Part shown: piece by piece, positions 27,114-36,537 of the stretch
Position numbering within the stretch: position 1 is the first letter of the stretch
Layout: every line of letters begins with the position of its first letter
NCBI RefSeq assembly: GCF_013314535.1
Contig: NZ_JABUAE010000013.1
Span: 1 to 64,000 of the forward strand
From: Bacillus sp. Xin1
GTDB lineage: Bacteria; Bacillota; Bacilli; Bacillales; Bacillaceae_G
Reading direction: 5' to 3'
DNA length: 64,000 nt
The notes under the pieces: model-generated
What the model saw: only the letters and a program-made list of their open reading frames with translations
The model's database searches: none
What the model was told of the DNA's origin: nothing
Made by a program: the position numbers and the translations under genes

Positions 27114-28367
27114 TCATTCCTCGTTCTCTATAGGGAGAATCTCTATCATAACTTTTCGAATTCGGTAATGATTAACCTCATGTACAGTAATTTGAAGGTT
27201 TTCAAATTGAAATGTTTTGCCTTCTTTCGGAATTCTCTCAAGCTTTTCAAAAATCCAACCGCCAAGGGTATGAGCTTGCGTTTCAGGCATTGGGACATTA
27301 AACAATTCCACGAATTCTTTTAACTTAAACCGGGTATCCACTTTATACAAAGACTCATCCAGCTTTTTCACCATGATTTTCTCATCGTGCTCGTCCCAAA
27401 TGTCTCCTACCAATACTTCGAGAATATCCTCAAGGGTGATTAATCCAAAAGTTCCTCCAAATTCATCGACAACGATAGCCATTTGGCTTTTCGTCCTTTG
27501 TAATTTATGCATTAGGGAACCACTACTCATTGAATTCTCAACAAACAGAGGATATCGTAAAAGTTTCGCAATATTGACCTCATTATGCTGGATCAGCTCA
27601 GACATGAATTCACGTTCTGTCAAGAATCCTATAATATTATCGATGTTTTCTTTGTAGACTGGAATTTTCGAATATCTCTCCTTCAAAAAAACTTTTTTAA
27701 TTTCTTCAATTGATTGGTTTACTTCTACGGCAATAATATCCATACGTGGGGTAAAAATTTCCCCAACCATTATTTCTTTTAACGCCAGGGTCCGGTGAAC
27801 GAGCTCCTTCTCGTCCTTATTAATAATCCCCTCTTTTTCACTGATGTCTACCAATAACTTAATTTCTTCCTCTGTAATAGATGGCAGGTTTTCGGTTTTT
27901 CCGAATTTTTTAGAAACAAATTCTTTCAGCTTATGGTTCAGAACATTAACCGGCGTTAATAACCTCATTTGAAAAAGTAAACTTCGAGAATATTTTAAGG
28001 AATATTTCCCAGCATTTTCATTCGCGATGGTTTTTGGTAAAATTTCGGCAAATATTAAGATGATAATCGTCATGACAATTGTACTAATAAGTAGTCCAGC
28101 TCCCTCTCCGAAAAGCTTCGCTGCCACAGTTGTCCCAATACTAGTAGCGGCCACATTCGTAATATTGTTCCCTATTAAAATGGTAGATAGGGCTTCGTCA
28201 AAGTGCTCGGTTATATATAAGGCTTTTTTACTGCCTGGTTTGTTTTTACTAGCATAATATCTTAACCTGATTTTATTAACACTTGAATAAGCCGTTTCTG
28301 CCGCTGAATAGTATGTTGATAAATAAAGTGAAACCACAAGCACAATAATTAAGACAATAGTATCCAA
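27114..28367 (-). CDS. CNNM/HlyC-CorC family membrane protein with CBS domains
   Basis: A 417-aa paralogue of the protein at 10769-12040, sharing the layout CNNM domain (YYSAAETAYSSVNKIRLRYY), CBS pair and CorC/HlyC tail (EVNHYRIRKVMIEI). It probably exports Mg2+ or a related divalent cation. The start appears to be TTG at 28367 behind GGAGTG. Unlike its paralogue, it lies outside the IS-bounded block. Confidence 0.9.
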   Translation of the reverse strand: MDTIVLIIVLVVSLYLSTYYSAAETAYSSVNKIRLRYYASKNKPGSKKALYITEHFDEALSTILIGNNITNVAATSIGTTVAAKLFGEGAGLLISTIVMTIIILIFAEILPKTIANENAGKYSLKYSRSLLFQMRLLTPVNVLNHKLKEFVSKKFGKTENLPSITEEEIKLLVDISEKEGIINKDEKELVHRTLALKEIMVGEIFTPRMDIIAVEVNQSIEEIKKVFLKERYSKIPVYKENIDNIIGFLTEREFMSELIQHNEVNIAKLLRYPLFVENSMSSGSLMHKLQRTKSQMAIVVDEFGGTFGLITLEDILEVLVGDIWDEHDEKIMVKKLDESLYKVDTRFKLKEFVELFNVPMPETQAHTLGGWIFEKLERIPKEGKTFQFENLQITVHEVNHYRIRKVMIEILPIENEE

Positions 28368-28925
28368 TATAATTCACACTCCAATTAGATTGAAACAGGC
28401 GACAGTTCTTTTACCTCAAATCCAATACCTATTTTTAATCCCAATGAATAGATTGAAGATTTTTCCGTTACCTATTTTCAGAAAATAAATAGAGTAAGTG
28501 AAAAAGGATAAATCCCTTTCTTCGCCCTTGTGGAACATCAGTGTGAAACAAGAAAAATCGCGGTGTGCAAATAACTGCTACCTAGCCCTAACCAATGTAG
28601 GGTGTATTTAAACGTTCTAAATTTAACACATCTGATGTTAGACATCAGGAAAAAAGAGGCCTAAGAACCTCCACTTACTCTACTTTTAGTATATGAATCT
28701 TTTTTAAAAAGGATTGTGGGTTTGTCCACTACCAGATGAACATTTTGAGAAGGTTAATATTGATAGAAGAGGGTTGTCGAAGACTGAAAAGAAGCATAAG
28801 AACCGTCCCTATGCTTCCCTAAACGAAGACGTTATACTCCACCCAATAACAAATCTTTGTTTAAAAGCACACAAAAAAGAGAAACTATTTCTGAAACAGC
28901 TTCCCTTTTCACTCTCTATTTACTA
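28368..28925. other. Intergenic region with a small hairpin
   Basis: About 560 bp without a supported gene. A 71-codon plus-strand ORF at 28714 lacks a ribosome site and family features. A hairpin around GAAGCATA / CTATGCTTC at 28788-28820 includes AAGAACCGTCCC, which resembles repeat debris linked to REP or IS200-type elements. The right part may hold a terminator for the SnoaL-like gene. Confidence 0.4.
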
Positions 28926-29318
28926 TTAAGAAGGTAGTAGTGCTTGTTGAACAGTATGGCTATCAACATATTGTTTGAATCTTACAACTTTTCTATTACG
29001 CAATTCCCAAACATGTACAAAATCAGCTTGAAATACTTTACCTGTTGTTTTATATACTCCAGAGTATATCCCTTCAGCAATAACGATTTCTTTGCTATTC
29101 ACCTCATGATACGTATGCACGCTCGCTCTAAAATCATCCCATTCTGATGCTAGACGGCTAAAAACATTTTCTATTACAGCTTCTACCCCAACATACGTGC
29201 CACCATATGGGAACCCTTCCGCTTCTGTCCACTCTACTTCTTTTGAAAGAGCCTTTATTAAGTAATCTGGACCTTTATACGTACTACGAATGATTTGCAA
29301 ATTTGTACTTTCTGTCAT
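28926..29318 (-). CDS. SnoaL-like / NTF2-like family protein
   Basis: A 130-aa protein of the NTF2-like fold: long N-terminal helix, EVEWTEAEGFPYGGTYVG, then strands ending DFVHVWELRNRKVVRFKQYV. Members bind or isomerise small molecules, but no catalytic role can be named. It is last in an apparent operon with a nitroreductase and a DsbA-like protein. The ribosome site GGGAG precedes the ATG. Confidence 0.8.
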   Translation of the reverse strand: MTESTNLQIIRSTYKGPDYLIKALSKEVEWTEAEGFPYGGTYVGVEAVIENVFSRLASEWDDFRASVHTYHEVNSKEIVIAEGIYSGVYKTTGKVFQADFVHVWELRNRKVVRFKQYVDSHTVQQALLPS

Positions 29319-29347
29319 ATATTACTCCCTATACTTCCAAGGATATT

Positions 29348-29950
29348 TTAGTAAAATTCCACTACATCTTCAGTAGGTAAGAATGTTCTTTCACCCGGTT
29401 GTTCATTTGGCTCACCAAATGGCATTTGCCCTACTAAGCTCCACTCCGCTGGAATATTCCAAGTTTCTTTCACTTCAGCATCTACAATTGGGTTGTAATG
29501 TTGTAATGATGCTCCGATTCCCTCTGCAGATAATAGCATCCAGACAGTATGTTGTAGCATCGCATTTCCTTGATGAGACCAGAATGGGAACTGTTCTTTA
29601 TATAATGGTGCATTTTCTTGCATTTGTTTTACTGTCGCTTGATTTTCAAAGAATAGTACTGTTCCTACTCCTTCACGGAAACCTTTTAGTCTTTCTACAG
29701 TTGCTTCAAAATTTTCTGCTGGCACGCGAGCTCTAAGTGTTTCTTTTACAATACCCCAGAACTTTTCATGCTCTGCATCCATTAATACAACCATACGGCC
29801 ACTTTGCATATTGAAAGAGGTTGGTGCATGTAAAGCTGTTTTTAAAACTTCATTGATTCTTTCTTTTGTAATCGTAGCATTTTTTGTTACTTTACGAATT
29901 GAACGACGGTTCACAATTGCTTCTTTTAAGTTTGTTGTAGTTACTGACAT
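29348..29950 (-). CDS. Nitroreductase family protein (MhqN-like)
   Basis: A 200-aa FMN-binding oxidoreductase. Residues NRRSIRKVTKN near the N-terminus, HAPTSFNMQSGRMVVLMD and LSAEGIGASLQHYNP are typical. It resembles B. subtilis MhqN and YodC, which act on quinones and nitro compounds under electrophile stress. The ribosome site GGAGGAATTGTC is strong. It lies between the SnoaL-like gene and dsbA-like gene, probably under the Rrf2 regulator nearby. Confidence 0.88.
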   Translation of the reverse strand: MSVTTTNLKEAIVNRRSIRKVTKNATITKERINEVLKTALHAPTSFNMQSGRMVVLMDAEHEKFWGIVKETLRARVPAENFEATVERLKGFREGVGTVLFFENQATVKQMQENAPLYKEQFPFWSHQGNAMLQHTVWMLLSAEGIGASLQHYNPIVDAEVKETWNIPAEWSLVGQMPFGEPNEQPGERTFLPTEDVVEFY

Positions 29951-30023
29951 GACAATTCCTCCAAATTTATACGTTTTATAATTTATTTAAACAAATCGAT
30001 TTGACTATTCAGTGAAAGATGGA

Positions 30024-30674
30024 TTAGCAATATCCATCCGTATTACATTGCATACCTTCAAATGAATTTGTTTTATCCTTTTCGATCTCTTTATCAATTA
30101 TTCTTTCTAACGTTTCTTTACTAGCAAGTCCTTGAATGACTTCGTCTCCAATCATTACAGTTGGAACAGCCATAATATTCGCTTCATCGTATGCATGTTG
30201 AATCGCTTGCTGATGTTTTTCTTTATATTTACGAGTTACTAAAGCATCTTTAAATTCGGCTTCAGGAAGCCCTACTTCTACTGCTAATTTTGTTAATACA
30301 TCTATATCTTCAATATTTTGTTCTTCCTGAAAAAATGCAGTAAACACTTGGTGATGGTACTCATTTCCAAGTCCGTGCTCCTTCGCAAATTGGCACCCTT
30401 CAAAAGCTAAATGTGTATATGGATGCGGTGAAACACGTGGCAATCGCATTTCAACTCCTAATTTCTTTGCAGTAGGAAGAATGAATGAATCCCATGAACC
30501 TAACTTTTCCGGCTCATTCCAAGGATCTATTTTAGAATATGGACTTGGACGTAATTCAAATGGCATCCATTCGATTTCTACATCTTTCTCCTTCGCTACC
30601 TCATCTAATGGACCTTTTGCTAAAAAGCAAAACGGACAAATAAAATCAGAGTACACTTTCATTTTTACAGTCAT
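30024..30674 (-). CDS. DsbA family oxidoreductase (FrnE-like)
   Basis: A 216-aa thioredoxin-fold protein. The redox motif CPFC is at residues 14-17, the helical insertion is that of the DsbA/FrnE branch, and the cis-proline is in MAVPTVMIG near residue 170. There is no signal peptide, so it acts in the cytoplasm. Two more cysteines lie at the C-terminus (MQCNTDGYC), which is unusual and could make a second redox pair. A 19-bp palindrome sits 36 bp upstream of the start and matches one upstream of the Rrf2 gene. Confidence 0.88.
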   Translation of the reverse strand: MTVKMKVYSDFICPFCFLAKGPLDEVAKEKDVEIEWMPFELRPSPYSKIDPWNEPEKLGSWDSFILPTAKKLGVEMRLPRVSPHPYTHLAFEGCQFAKEHGLGNEYHHQVFTAFFQEEQNIEDIDVLTKLAVEVGLPEAEFKDALVTRKYKEKHQQAIQHAYDEANIMAVPTVMIGDEVIQGLASKETLERIIDKEIEKDKTNSFEGMQCNTDGYC

Positions 30675-30709
30675 ATGATTACACCTTACCTTCTTTTGAT
30701 TCCATTAGA

Positions 30710-30728
30710 TGTAACACTTACTGTTACA
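30710..30728. promoter_or_regulatory. Operator-like palindrome upstream of the dsbA-like gene
   Basis: TGTAACACTTACTGTTACA: perfect 6-bp arms (TGTAAC / GTTACA) around a 7-bp spacer. The same pattern recurs at 31226-31244 in front of the Rrf2 gene. Confidence 0.65.
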
Positions 30729-30776
30729 CCTGTAAGAAAAAAATATGCATTCTCTTTTTATCGAGCTTTGCATGTT

Positions 30777-31208
30777 TTAAACATTCATTTTCTCTTGTAA
30801 CGATTCATACAAATGCTCCATCGTGATACTTTTTAACACTTCTTCCATCGCAGATTGTGCTTGAATTAAAATCAATTCTAATACAGCTTGAATATTCGCT
30901 CCAATTGGACAATCTGGATTCGGCTGTTCATGAATGTGAAATAGCTTATCTTCTTCAACTACATTTACTGCATGATATACATCTAATAATGTAATTTCAC
31001 TTAAACCCTTTAATAACCCAGCCCCACCTGGTCCTCGATTTACATAAACAAACTTGGCTTGTTTTAAGTAAGACATTATTTTTCGAATTACAACCGAATT
31101 TGTATTTACACTCTCAGCCATAAATTCAGAAGTACAAACAGAAGATGGATTGTTTTTCAAAATGGATAAAATATGAACAGCTATAGAAAAGCGGCTACTA
31201 ATTTTCAT
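30777..31208 (-). CDS. Rrf2 family transcriptional regulator
   Basis: A 143-aa winged-helix regulator starting MKISSRFSIAVHILSILKNN, with MAESVNTNSVVIRKIMSYL as the DNA-reading helix and RGPGGAGLL as the wing. It has only two visible Cys (CTSEF, PDCPIG), so it lacks the three-Cys cluster of IscR and NsrR and is closer to the YwnA type, which senses electrophiles through thiols. The longer ORF from 31313 adds 35 residues that read through the promoter. ATG 31208 follows AAGGTGGTGATTACG. Confidence 0.87.
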   Translation of the reverse strand: MKISSRFSIAVHILSILKNNPSSVCTSEFMAESVNTNSVVIRKIMSYLKQAKFVYVNRGPGGAGLLKGLSEITLLDVYHAVNVVEEDKLFHIHEQPNPDCPIGANIQAVLELILIQAQSAMEEVLKSITMEHLYESLQEKMNV

Positions 31209-31225
31209 CGTAATCACCACCTTGA

Positions 31226-31244
31226 TGTAATCATTATAGTTACA
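31226..31244. promoter_or_regulatory. Operator-like palindrome upstream of the Rrf2 gene
   Basis: TGTAATCATTATAGTTACA shares arms TGTAA(C/T) / GTTACA and spacing with the site at 30710-30728. This suggests the Rrf2 protein controls itself and the downstream redox genes. Confidence 0.62.
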
Positions 31245-31306
31245 ACAAGAATGTAAGTCAACCCTTTCTATAAAACTTTTTTTGACATGTGATAGCAATA
31301 AGTAAA

Positions 31307-31336
31307 AAGGCACCTTACAAACAAGATGCTTTTTTA
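31307..31336 (-). terminator. Terminator of the LysR gene
   Basis: On the minus strand AAAAGCATCTT / AAGGTGCCTTTTT forms a stem with a T-run after the LysR stop. Confidence 0.7.
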
Positions 31337-32206
31337 CTATTCTGCAAACACCCCTTGAAATTCTTCAATAAAAAGTTGAACAGCTAGTGAAGATTCTTTT
31401 AATGAAGGAACAGCTAACGCAATTTCTCTCCATACTTGTGGTTGTAATTCTCTCGTTTGAACATTCGGTGGTAAATCTGATAAGGATAATTCAGCTAATA
31501 TAGCTAACCCTAATCCCTCTTGTATCATATTCAAGGATGTCGTCACAGTAGACACAACGTATTCAATACGAAGCGGTACGGAAGCTTGCTTAAACATTTC
31601 TATAATTGGTGGTTCATACCCACCTTTACAAATAATAATTGGTTCATTTTCTAAATCTTGAATTGTAATTGTCGCTTTCTCCCATAGAGGATGATCATTT
31701 CTTAAAACAACAACCATCTTTCCCTTCGTTAAAGGTACAATTTCCATTTCTTTATTTGGTAAAATTACGATTCCTACATCAATTACACGTGACTCTAGCC
31801 ACTCTTCTACTTCTTTCAATGTTCCTTCATGGAGTATCAACTCTAAATTCGGATATTTCTCACGAAAGACATTGATCATTTTAGGCAGGAAATATGCTGA
31901 TGCACTTGGAAAACTTCCGATTCGAATTGTACCAACTTCATGTCCTTTCTCCTTCGCTACTTCTTGTTCTACTTTCTCAACGCCATTTAAAATTTCTCGA
32001 AAATGAACCAAAATACGATTCCCTACATCAGTAAGAATCAAACCTTTTCGTTTATCACGTATGATAAGTGTTACACCTAATTCCGATTCCACGCTAGAAA
32101 TAGCATGACTGACAGCTGGTTGCGTCATATTCAAGGCTCGAGCTGCCTTCGTAAAACTTCCTAATTCGACTACTTTTACAAAAACTTGAAGTTGCGTAAT
32201 GGTCAT
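31337..32206 (-). CDS. LysR family transcriptional regulator
   Basis: A 289-aa regulator. The helix-turn-helix covers residues about 16-36 (GSFTKAARALNMTQPAVSHA) and is followed by the LysR substrate-binding domain (IRIGSFPSASAYFLPKMI). It is divergent from the EamA transporter gene 98 bp away, the usual arrangement for a LysR protein and its target. The inducer is unknown. Confidence 0.9.
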   Translation of the reverse strand: MTITQLQVFVKVVELGSFTKAARALNMTQPAVSHAISSVESELGVTLIIRDKRKGLILTDVGNRILVHFREILNGVEKVEQEVAKEKGHEVGTIRIGSFPSASAYFLPKMINVFREKYPNLELILHEGTLKEVEEWLESRVIDVGIVILPNKEMEIVPLTKGKMVVVLRNDHPLWEKATITIQDLENEPIIICKGGYEPPIIEMFKQASVPLRIEYVVSTVTTSLNMIQEGLGLAILAELSLSDLPPNVQTRELQPQVWREIALAVPSLKESSLAVQLFIEEFQGVFAE

Positions 32207-32303
32207 AACTAATTACTTATACTCCTTATAAAAAAGATTCATTTTATTTATCGTGTTCAATATCATATCATAGTGAAATGAAATACAACAAGGAGGTATT
32301 ATC

Positions 32304-33215
32304 GTGGTGCAACTTTCACGAACAAAAACAGCCATAATCCTTTCATTCCTCGTTCTTATGTGGGGGATTAATTGGCCTTTATCTAAATTTGCTCTGCATT
32401 ATACACCGCCCGTATTATTTGCAGGAGTCAGAACATTAATAGGAGGATTTATTCTACTTATTTTCGCATTACCGAAATACAAACAATTACATCTAAAAGA
32501 AACTTGGCATTTATACTTTATTTCCGCTTTACTCAACATTATTTTATTTTACGGACTACAAACTGTAGGACTTCAGTATATGCCTGCCGGACTCTTTTCC
32601 GCTATTGTATTTCTTCAGCCTGTCTTACTTGGAATTTTCTCTTGGATTTGGCTTGAAGAAACAATGTATGGCTTGAAAATTTTCGGCCTTATTCTTGGAT
32701 TTACGGGCGTTGCTGTTATTAGCTCTAGTAGCTTAACCGGACATATTTCTATTATCGGTATTTTCCTTGCTTTAGGATGTGCAGTTGGCTGGGCACTTGG
32801 TACAGTATTTATCAAAAAAACTGGAAACCGTGTAAATGCAATTTGGATGGTTACACTTCAGCTTATCATTGGAGGATTTTGCTTAATTGGATTCGGTTCA
32901 GAATTTGAAAACTGGTCTAGCATTACTTGGAGCATACCATTTGTAATCGTATTACTATTCATTTCAATCTTTGTTATTGCAATGGGTTGGCTTGCCTACT
33001 TTACACTTGTCGGAGCTGGAGAAGCTAGTAAAGTTGGAGCTTATACATTTCTTATTCCACTAATCGCAATTATTGTAAGTTCTATTTTCCTGCATGAAGC
33101 TATTACCACTAGTTTATTCGTTGGACTCTTATTTATTGTCGTGAGTATTTGTTTTGTAAATATAAAACCAAAGTCACTTACCATGAAACAGTCTGTTGAA
33201 CCTAAAAGATGCTAG
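32304..33215 (+). CDS. EamA/DMT family transporter
   Basis: A 303-aa protein with ten membrane segments in two EamA repeats. The first begins LMWGINWPLSKFALHYTPP and the second GCAVGWALGTVFIKKTGN. Such proteins export amino acids or other metabolites. The start is probably GTG at 32304, behind AAGGAGGTATTATC. It is divergent from a LysR gene that probably controls it. Confidence 0.88.
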   Translation: MVQLSRTKTAIILSFLVLMWGINWPLSKFALHYTPPVLFAGVRTLIGGFILLIFALPKYKQLHLKETWHLYFISALLNIILFYGLQTVGLQYMPAGLFSAIVFLQPVLLGIFSWIWLEETMYGLKIFGLILGFTGVAVISSSSLTGHISIIGIFLALGCAVGWALGTVFIKKTGNRVNAIWMVTLQLIIGGFCLIGFGSEFENWSSITWSIPFVIVLLFISIFVIAMGWLAYFTLVGAGEASKVGAYTFLIPLIAIIVSSIFLHEAITTSLFVGLLFIVVSICFVNIKPKSLTMKQSVEPKRC

Positions 33216-33225
33216 TCCAATATAA

Positions 33226-33265
33226 ATAAGAAAACGCCTATCATCAAATAGGCGTTTTCTTATTT
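33226..33265. terminator. Bidirectional terminator
   Basis: The stem AATAAGAAAACGCCTA / TAGGCGTTTTCTTATT lies between convergent genes (EamA and ycnI) and reaches the ycnI stop. Confidence 0.9.
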
Positions 33266-33890
33266 AATACTTTTTACGGCGTACTACAAAGATACATGTA
33301 CCAAATGAAACTATAATAGAAAGAATGGATAAAATAATAGCTATCGTTTGTATACTTGTACTTTCTTTCTCTTTCACATTAGATACTTTTGATTCTCCAT
33401 GCTCTCCAGTCAATGCTATGCCCTTTGTAATTGTTGTAAGTGAATGTGGTTTATCAGCCTTCTCATCGCCTGTCCATTCTACAATATCTCCGTCTTTGTA
33501 CTGTTGATATGCGTCCCAAGCTACTTTTTGTTCTTTATCTGGATTTTTAGCAACAAAAGTAAATTGCTGAAATTGACCTGGTAAAATCCCTTCCCCAGTC
33601 GCTTCCCACGTAACAGATTTAATCTTTCCAGATGCATCTTTTTGTTCATCAATCTTCCATCCCGGTACTGGCTCATACTGTTGAAACTCGACTCCCTCTG
33701 GTATTTTAAGGATAACTTTCGTTGTTGCTATATCCTTTTCAACAGGGACCTTTATTGTATACGTTTCCCAAGAGCTAACACCAGAAGTAGCTGGTTTCAC
33801 CGTTACATGTGCACTAGCAGGTACTGCGAAAAGTCCCATGGCAATTACTGTTGCTATCATTGTTGTTCCCAATTTTTTTATACGTTTCAT
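33264..33890 (-). CDS. ycnI: YcnI-like copper-binding protein (DUF1775)
   Basis: A 208-aa exported protein. The signal peptide ends at ASA, so the mature chain starts HVTVKPATSGVSSWETY, with the N-terminal His that coordinates copper in YcnI. A C-terminal membrane anchor (IQTIAIILSILSIIVSFGTC) and RRKKY tail follow. It lies directly after ycnJ, as in the B. subtilis ycnKJI operon, and probably delivers or stores copper outside the membrane. The repressor gene ycnK is not adjacent here. Confidence 0.9.
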   Translation of the reverse strand: MKRIKKLGTTMIATVIAMGLFAVPASAHVTVKPATSGVSSWETYTIKVPVEKDIATTKVILKIPEGVEFQQYEPVPGWKIDEQKDASGKIKSVTWEATGEGILPGQFQQFTFVAKNPDKEQKVAWDAYQQYKDGDIVEWTGDEKADKPHSLTTITKGIALTGEHGESKVSNVKEKESTSIQTIAIILSILSIIVSFGTCIFVVRRKKY

Positions 33891-33928
33891 TTTTCCATTA
33901 CTCCTTTTTTCTCTATATAAACTTGACT

Positions 33929-35584
33929 TTATCGACCGCCGACTATGAATTTAAAATCCGTATCAAAACTATTAAGAGCTTTCGTTAATCCATGAACATG
34001 TATATTCCACTCACCGGTCATATTAATGTACATCCCTTCCGCTTGATACAATCCTGGTGAAACCGGCGAAACCCTAAATGTACCTTTTCCCATATCCATT
34101 TCTAAAGATTTCGTGGTCAGCACAATTTGTTCCATATCAGTAACAGGCTGTCCATTGGTATCCTTTAAATCAATGCGGAATGTATTCATCCCTACCTTAT
34201 TAGGGCTGACTTGTAAAGTAAGTTCATACCCATTATCAATTTTTTCGCTTCCTGTAAATGGTCCAGTTGGCGGCATTGGTGGCGTTTGTATATTTGTTAA
34301 AAAAGCTACTATTATGAAAATAGTGATTCCTATACCAAACTCAACTTTCACCGTAGCACCCAACTTTTTCTCTTTCCTCATCCTTCCTCTTACATAATGA
34401 ATAAGTCCCAATATTCCCATACTGATAAATAAAAGAAACTTCGTTAACAATGCTAATCCATAATTTGTATCAAATAGTGAATGAATCGTTGGAATAAAGA
34501 AAGTACTATTAAAAAGACCTGTCACAAAAATAACAATAACTGCACCTATCGCCCACGGTGAAAAGCTTTTAGTAGTATTCCAATACTTCGCCCACTTCTC
34601 GTTCCCTTCTTCTTTAGGTAAAAGAAGAACAATTGCCGATAATCCTCCAATCCACAGTGAAGCCGCAAGTAAATGTAAAAAATCCATAATTACCGCAATC
34701 ACTTTATACTTTAGGCCGTATGCATGACTATTCATTGCTTTTATAATAAGTAACCCAACAAAAAGGAGAATTGGAATTGCCCATGCTTTAAACGATGAGA
34801 GCTTTCCGCGTTTTAAAGCAAAGTATGTAAAAGCAATCAGCAAAATCACCAATGTCATTTGGATCATCCATACAGGTCCAAAAACTGATAACTGTAATGT
34901 TTCTTTTAATAATGCAGGCTGAAATGCATCTACCCACGAAACATCAGCATTTACTTTTGCTTGCAAAGGGAGACTAAATAACAAACTAATGAATATACCA
35001 AACAATGAAGCCCAAATGAGTTTTTGACTTCTTGATTGCACTTTGCTCGAATTCCCCTTATACATAATCAGGTTAAAAAATAAAACACCTATATACAGAG
35101 AAAAACTTGTATATAAGATTCCCCTTTCTAGCAACATATCCAATTGTGGAAAATAACCAAATTCTTCTGCTTGAATGCTACTTTCTCCCTTTGCCTCTGC
35201 TCCAATACGAAATGGGATGACTCCTTGAATCAGATGTCCATCAGCAGAAATAGCTTTCCACTGAATAGAATATGTACCATTTGGTATATCTTGTTTCACT
35301 CCAACTTTTAATAATTTCGGGTTCTTTTTATCAACATGGGCATCTTTTAAATCCACTCGTTTCCCTGAAGCATTCCTCACGAATACTGTATTAAAGTTTG
35401 AGGATTGCAATATTTCATCGAATTCAATCCTTACAGCAGAAGGTACTTTCTCTAATGTTTCATTTTCTGAAGGGTTTGATTTTACAATATAAGCATGAGC
35501 CGAAACTGCTGTAGGTAGCGATATCATCAGTACACATGCCATTACCATCCATGCTCCTAGTTTTCTTAATACACTCACATTCAT
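33929..35584 (-). CDS. ycnJ: YcnJ-like copper import protein (CopC-CopD fusion)
   Basis: A 551-aa protein: signal peptide ending AVSA, mature N-terminus HAYIVKSNPSENETLEKVPS (CopC domain with the copper-binding His), about eight membrane segments (CopD domain), then an extracytoplasmic C-terminal domain (GNELT-like, MDMGKGTFRVSPVSPGLYQA). YcnJ takes up copper in B. subtilis when copper is scarce. Start ATG 35584 follows GAAGTGA; the ORF from 35617 adds 11 residues without a ribosome site. Confidence 0.88.
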   Translation of the reverse strand: MNVSVLRKLGAWMVMACVLMISLPTAVSAHAYIVKSNPSENETLEKVPSAVRIEFDEILQSSNFNTVFVRNASGKRVDLKDAHVDKKNPKLLKVGVKQDIPNGTYSIQWKAISADGHLIQGVIPFRIGAEAKGESSIQAEEFGYFPQLDMLLERGILYTSFSLYIGVLFFNLIMYKGNSSKVQSRSQKLIWASLFGIFISLLFSLPLQAKVNADVSWVDAFQPALLKETLQLSVFGPVWMIQMTLVILLIAFTYFALKRGKLSSFKAWAIPILLFVGLLIIKAMNSHAYGLKYKVIAVIMDFLHLLAASLWIGGLSAIVLLLPKEEGNEKWAKYWNTTKSFSPWAIGAVIVIFVTGLFNSTFFIPTIHSLFDTNYGLALLTKFLLFISMGILGLIHYVRGRMRKEKKLGATVKVEFGIGITIFIIVAFLTNIQTPPMPPTGPFTGSEKIDNGYELTLQVSPNKVGMNTFRIDLKDTNGQPVTDMEQIVLTTKSLEMDMGKGTFRVSPVSPGLYQAEGMYINMTGEWNIHVHGLTKALNSFDTDFKFIVGGR

Positions 35585-35962
35585 TTCACTTCTTTCTTTT
35601 ATATCGCTGTATTTCACTCGGAAGTTAATAAAACATTACTTATTTTTATGCTCCCCCATAAATTAACTTCATTAAATATTAAGCAATAAAATATAAATTA
35701 AAAATTTCATTATAAACTTTTTATACACCTTTCTATTCTTATATAAATTAAGAAACTATTTATATAATCATTACTTACCTTTCGGAAGCTAGTTGTGATT
35801 ATAACATATAATATATAAATATAAGTTTCTAAAGAAGAAAAGAAACCGTGAATCATTTGTGAAGAAAATGTGAAATGTCCCTTCATACAGTTTAGTGCTC
35901 CTCAAAAACGAAAAAGGCATTATGCCAACGCGTAACACCTTTTATCACTCTTCGTTTATAAA
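35585..35962. other. Intergenic region upstream of ycnJ
   Basis: About 380 bp of very AT-rich DNA. The ycnJ promoter should lie here. A TGTGAAGAAAATGTGAAATG stretch near 35860 is a direct-repeat-like motif of no known meaning. No RNA or mobile element was recognised. Confidence 0.4.
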
Positions 35963-36382
35963 TTACTGTTCTTCTGGGTAATCGCAATATTCAATAATCG
36001 TCCCCTCTGTATCTGCGGGATTAAGATAAATTAATCTTCTACCATGCTTGTTTATACGTAATGTATGCTCCAACGTTCGAATCCCTTGTTGTTTTAATTC
36101 CTCTAAAGCTTGATCCAAATTGTCTACGCGATAAGCAATGTGATGTACACCTTTCCCTTTTTGCTTGATAAATCTTGCAATTGGTGAAGTTGTATTATTC
36201 GTCGGTGCAAGCAATTCAATTCTATCGCCATTTACTTCAAGAATCGCTACTTCACTCTCAACACCTGCCGCTTCACTTACATAACGATCTATTAATGTTC
36301 CTGCTAAAACCTTTTTGTAAAATCGTATACTACTATCTATATCGCGAACAGCAATACCGATATGATCAATTTTTTTGTTCAT
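35963..36382 (-). CDS. VOC family protein, methylmalonyl-CoA epimerase-like
   Basis: A 139-aa vicinal-oxygen-chelate protein with two beta-alpha-beta-beta-beta units: KIDHIGIAVRDIDSSIRFYK at the start, GVHHIAYRVDNLDQALEEL in the middle, and GTIIEYCDYP at the end. His at residue 7, Glu in DRIELLAP, His in HHIAY and the final Glu could bind a metal. The pattern is close to methylmalonyl-CoA epimerase, but no mutase genes are near. ATG 36382 follows GTAGGAG; the upstream ATG is not supported. Confidence 0.82.
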   Translation of the reverse strand: MNKKIDHIGIAVRDIDSSIRFYKKVLAGTLIDRYVSEAAGVESEVAILEVNGDRIELLAPTNNTTSPIARFIKQKGKGVHHIAYRVDNLDQALEELKQQGIRTLEHTLRINKHGRRLIYLNPADTEGTIIEYCDYPEEQ

Positions 36383-36490
36383 TATATTTCTCCTACACTC
36401 ATTTTTACTTTTTATGAAAGATATATAAATCGCTACACTTTTCGCATGGCTATCCACTATAACAACTCAGCCATTTATCTCCTATAATAA

Positions 36491-36527
36491 CAAAAAAGTT
36501 ATAGAAATAAATGCTATAACTTTTTTG
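36491..36527 (-). terminator. Terminator of brnQ
   Basis: AAAAAAGTTATAG / CTATAACTTTTTT stem directly after the brnQ stop. Confidence 0.9.
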
Positions 36528-36537
36528 TGACATATAA

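Noticed and set aside
28714-28929. A 71-codon plus-strand ORF
   Set aside because: It has no ribosome site, no recognisable protein pattern and contains a hairpin repeat.
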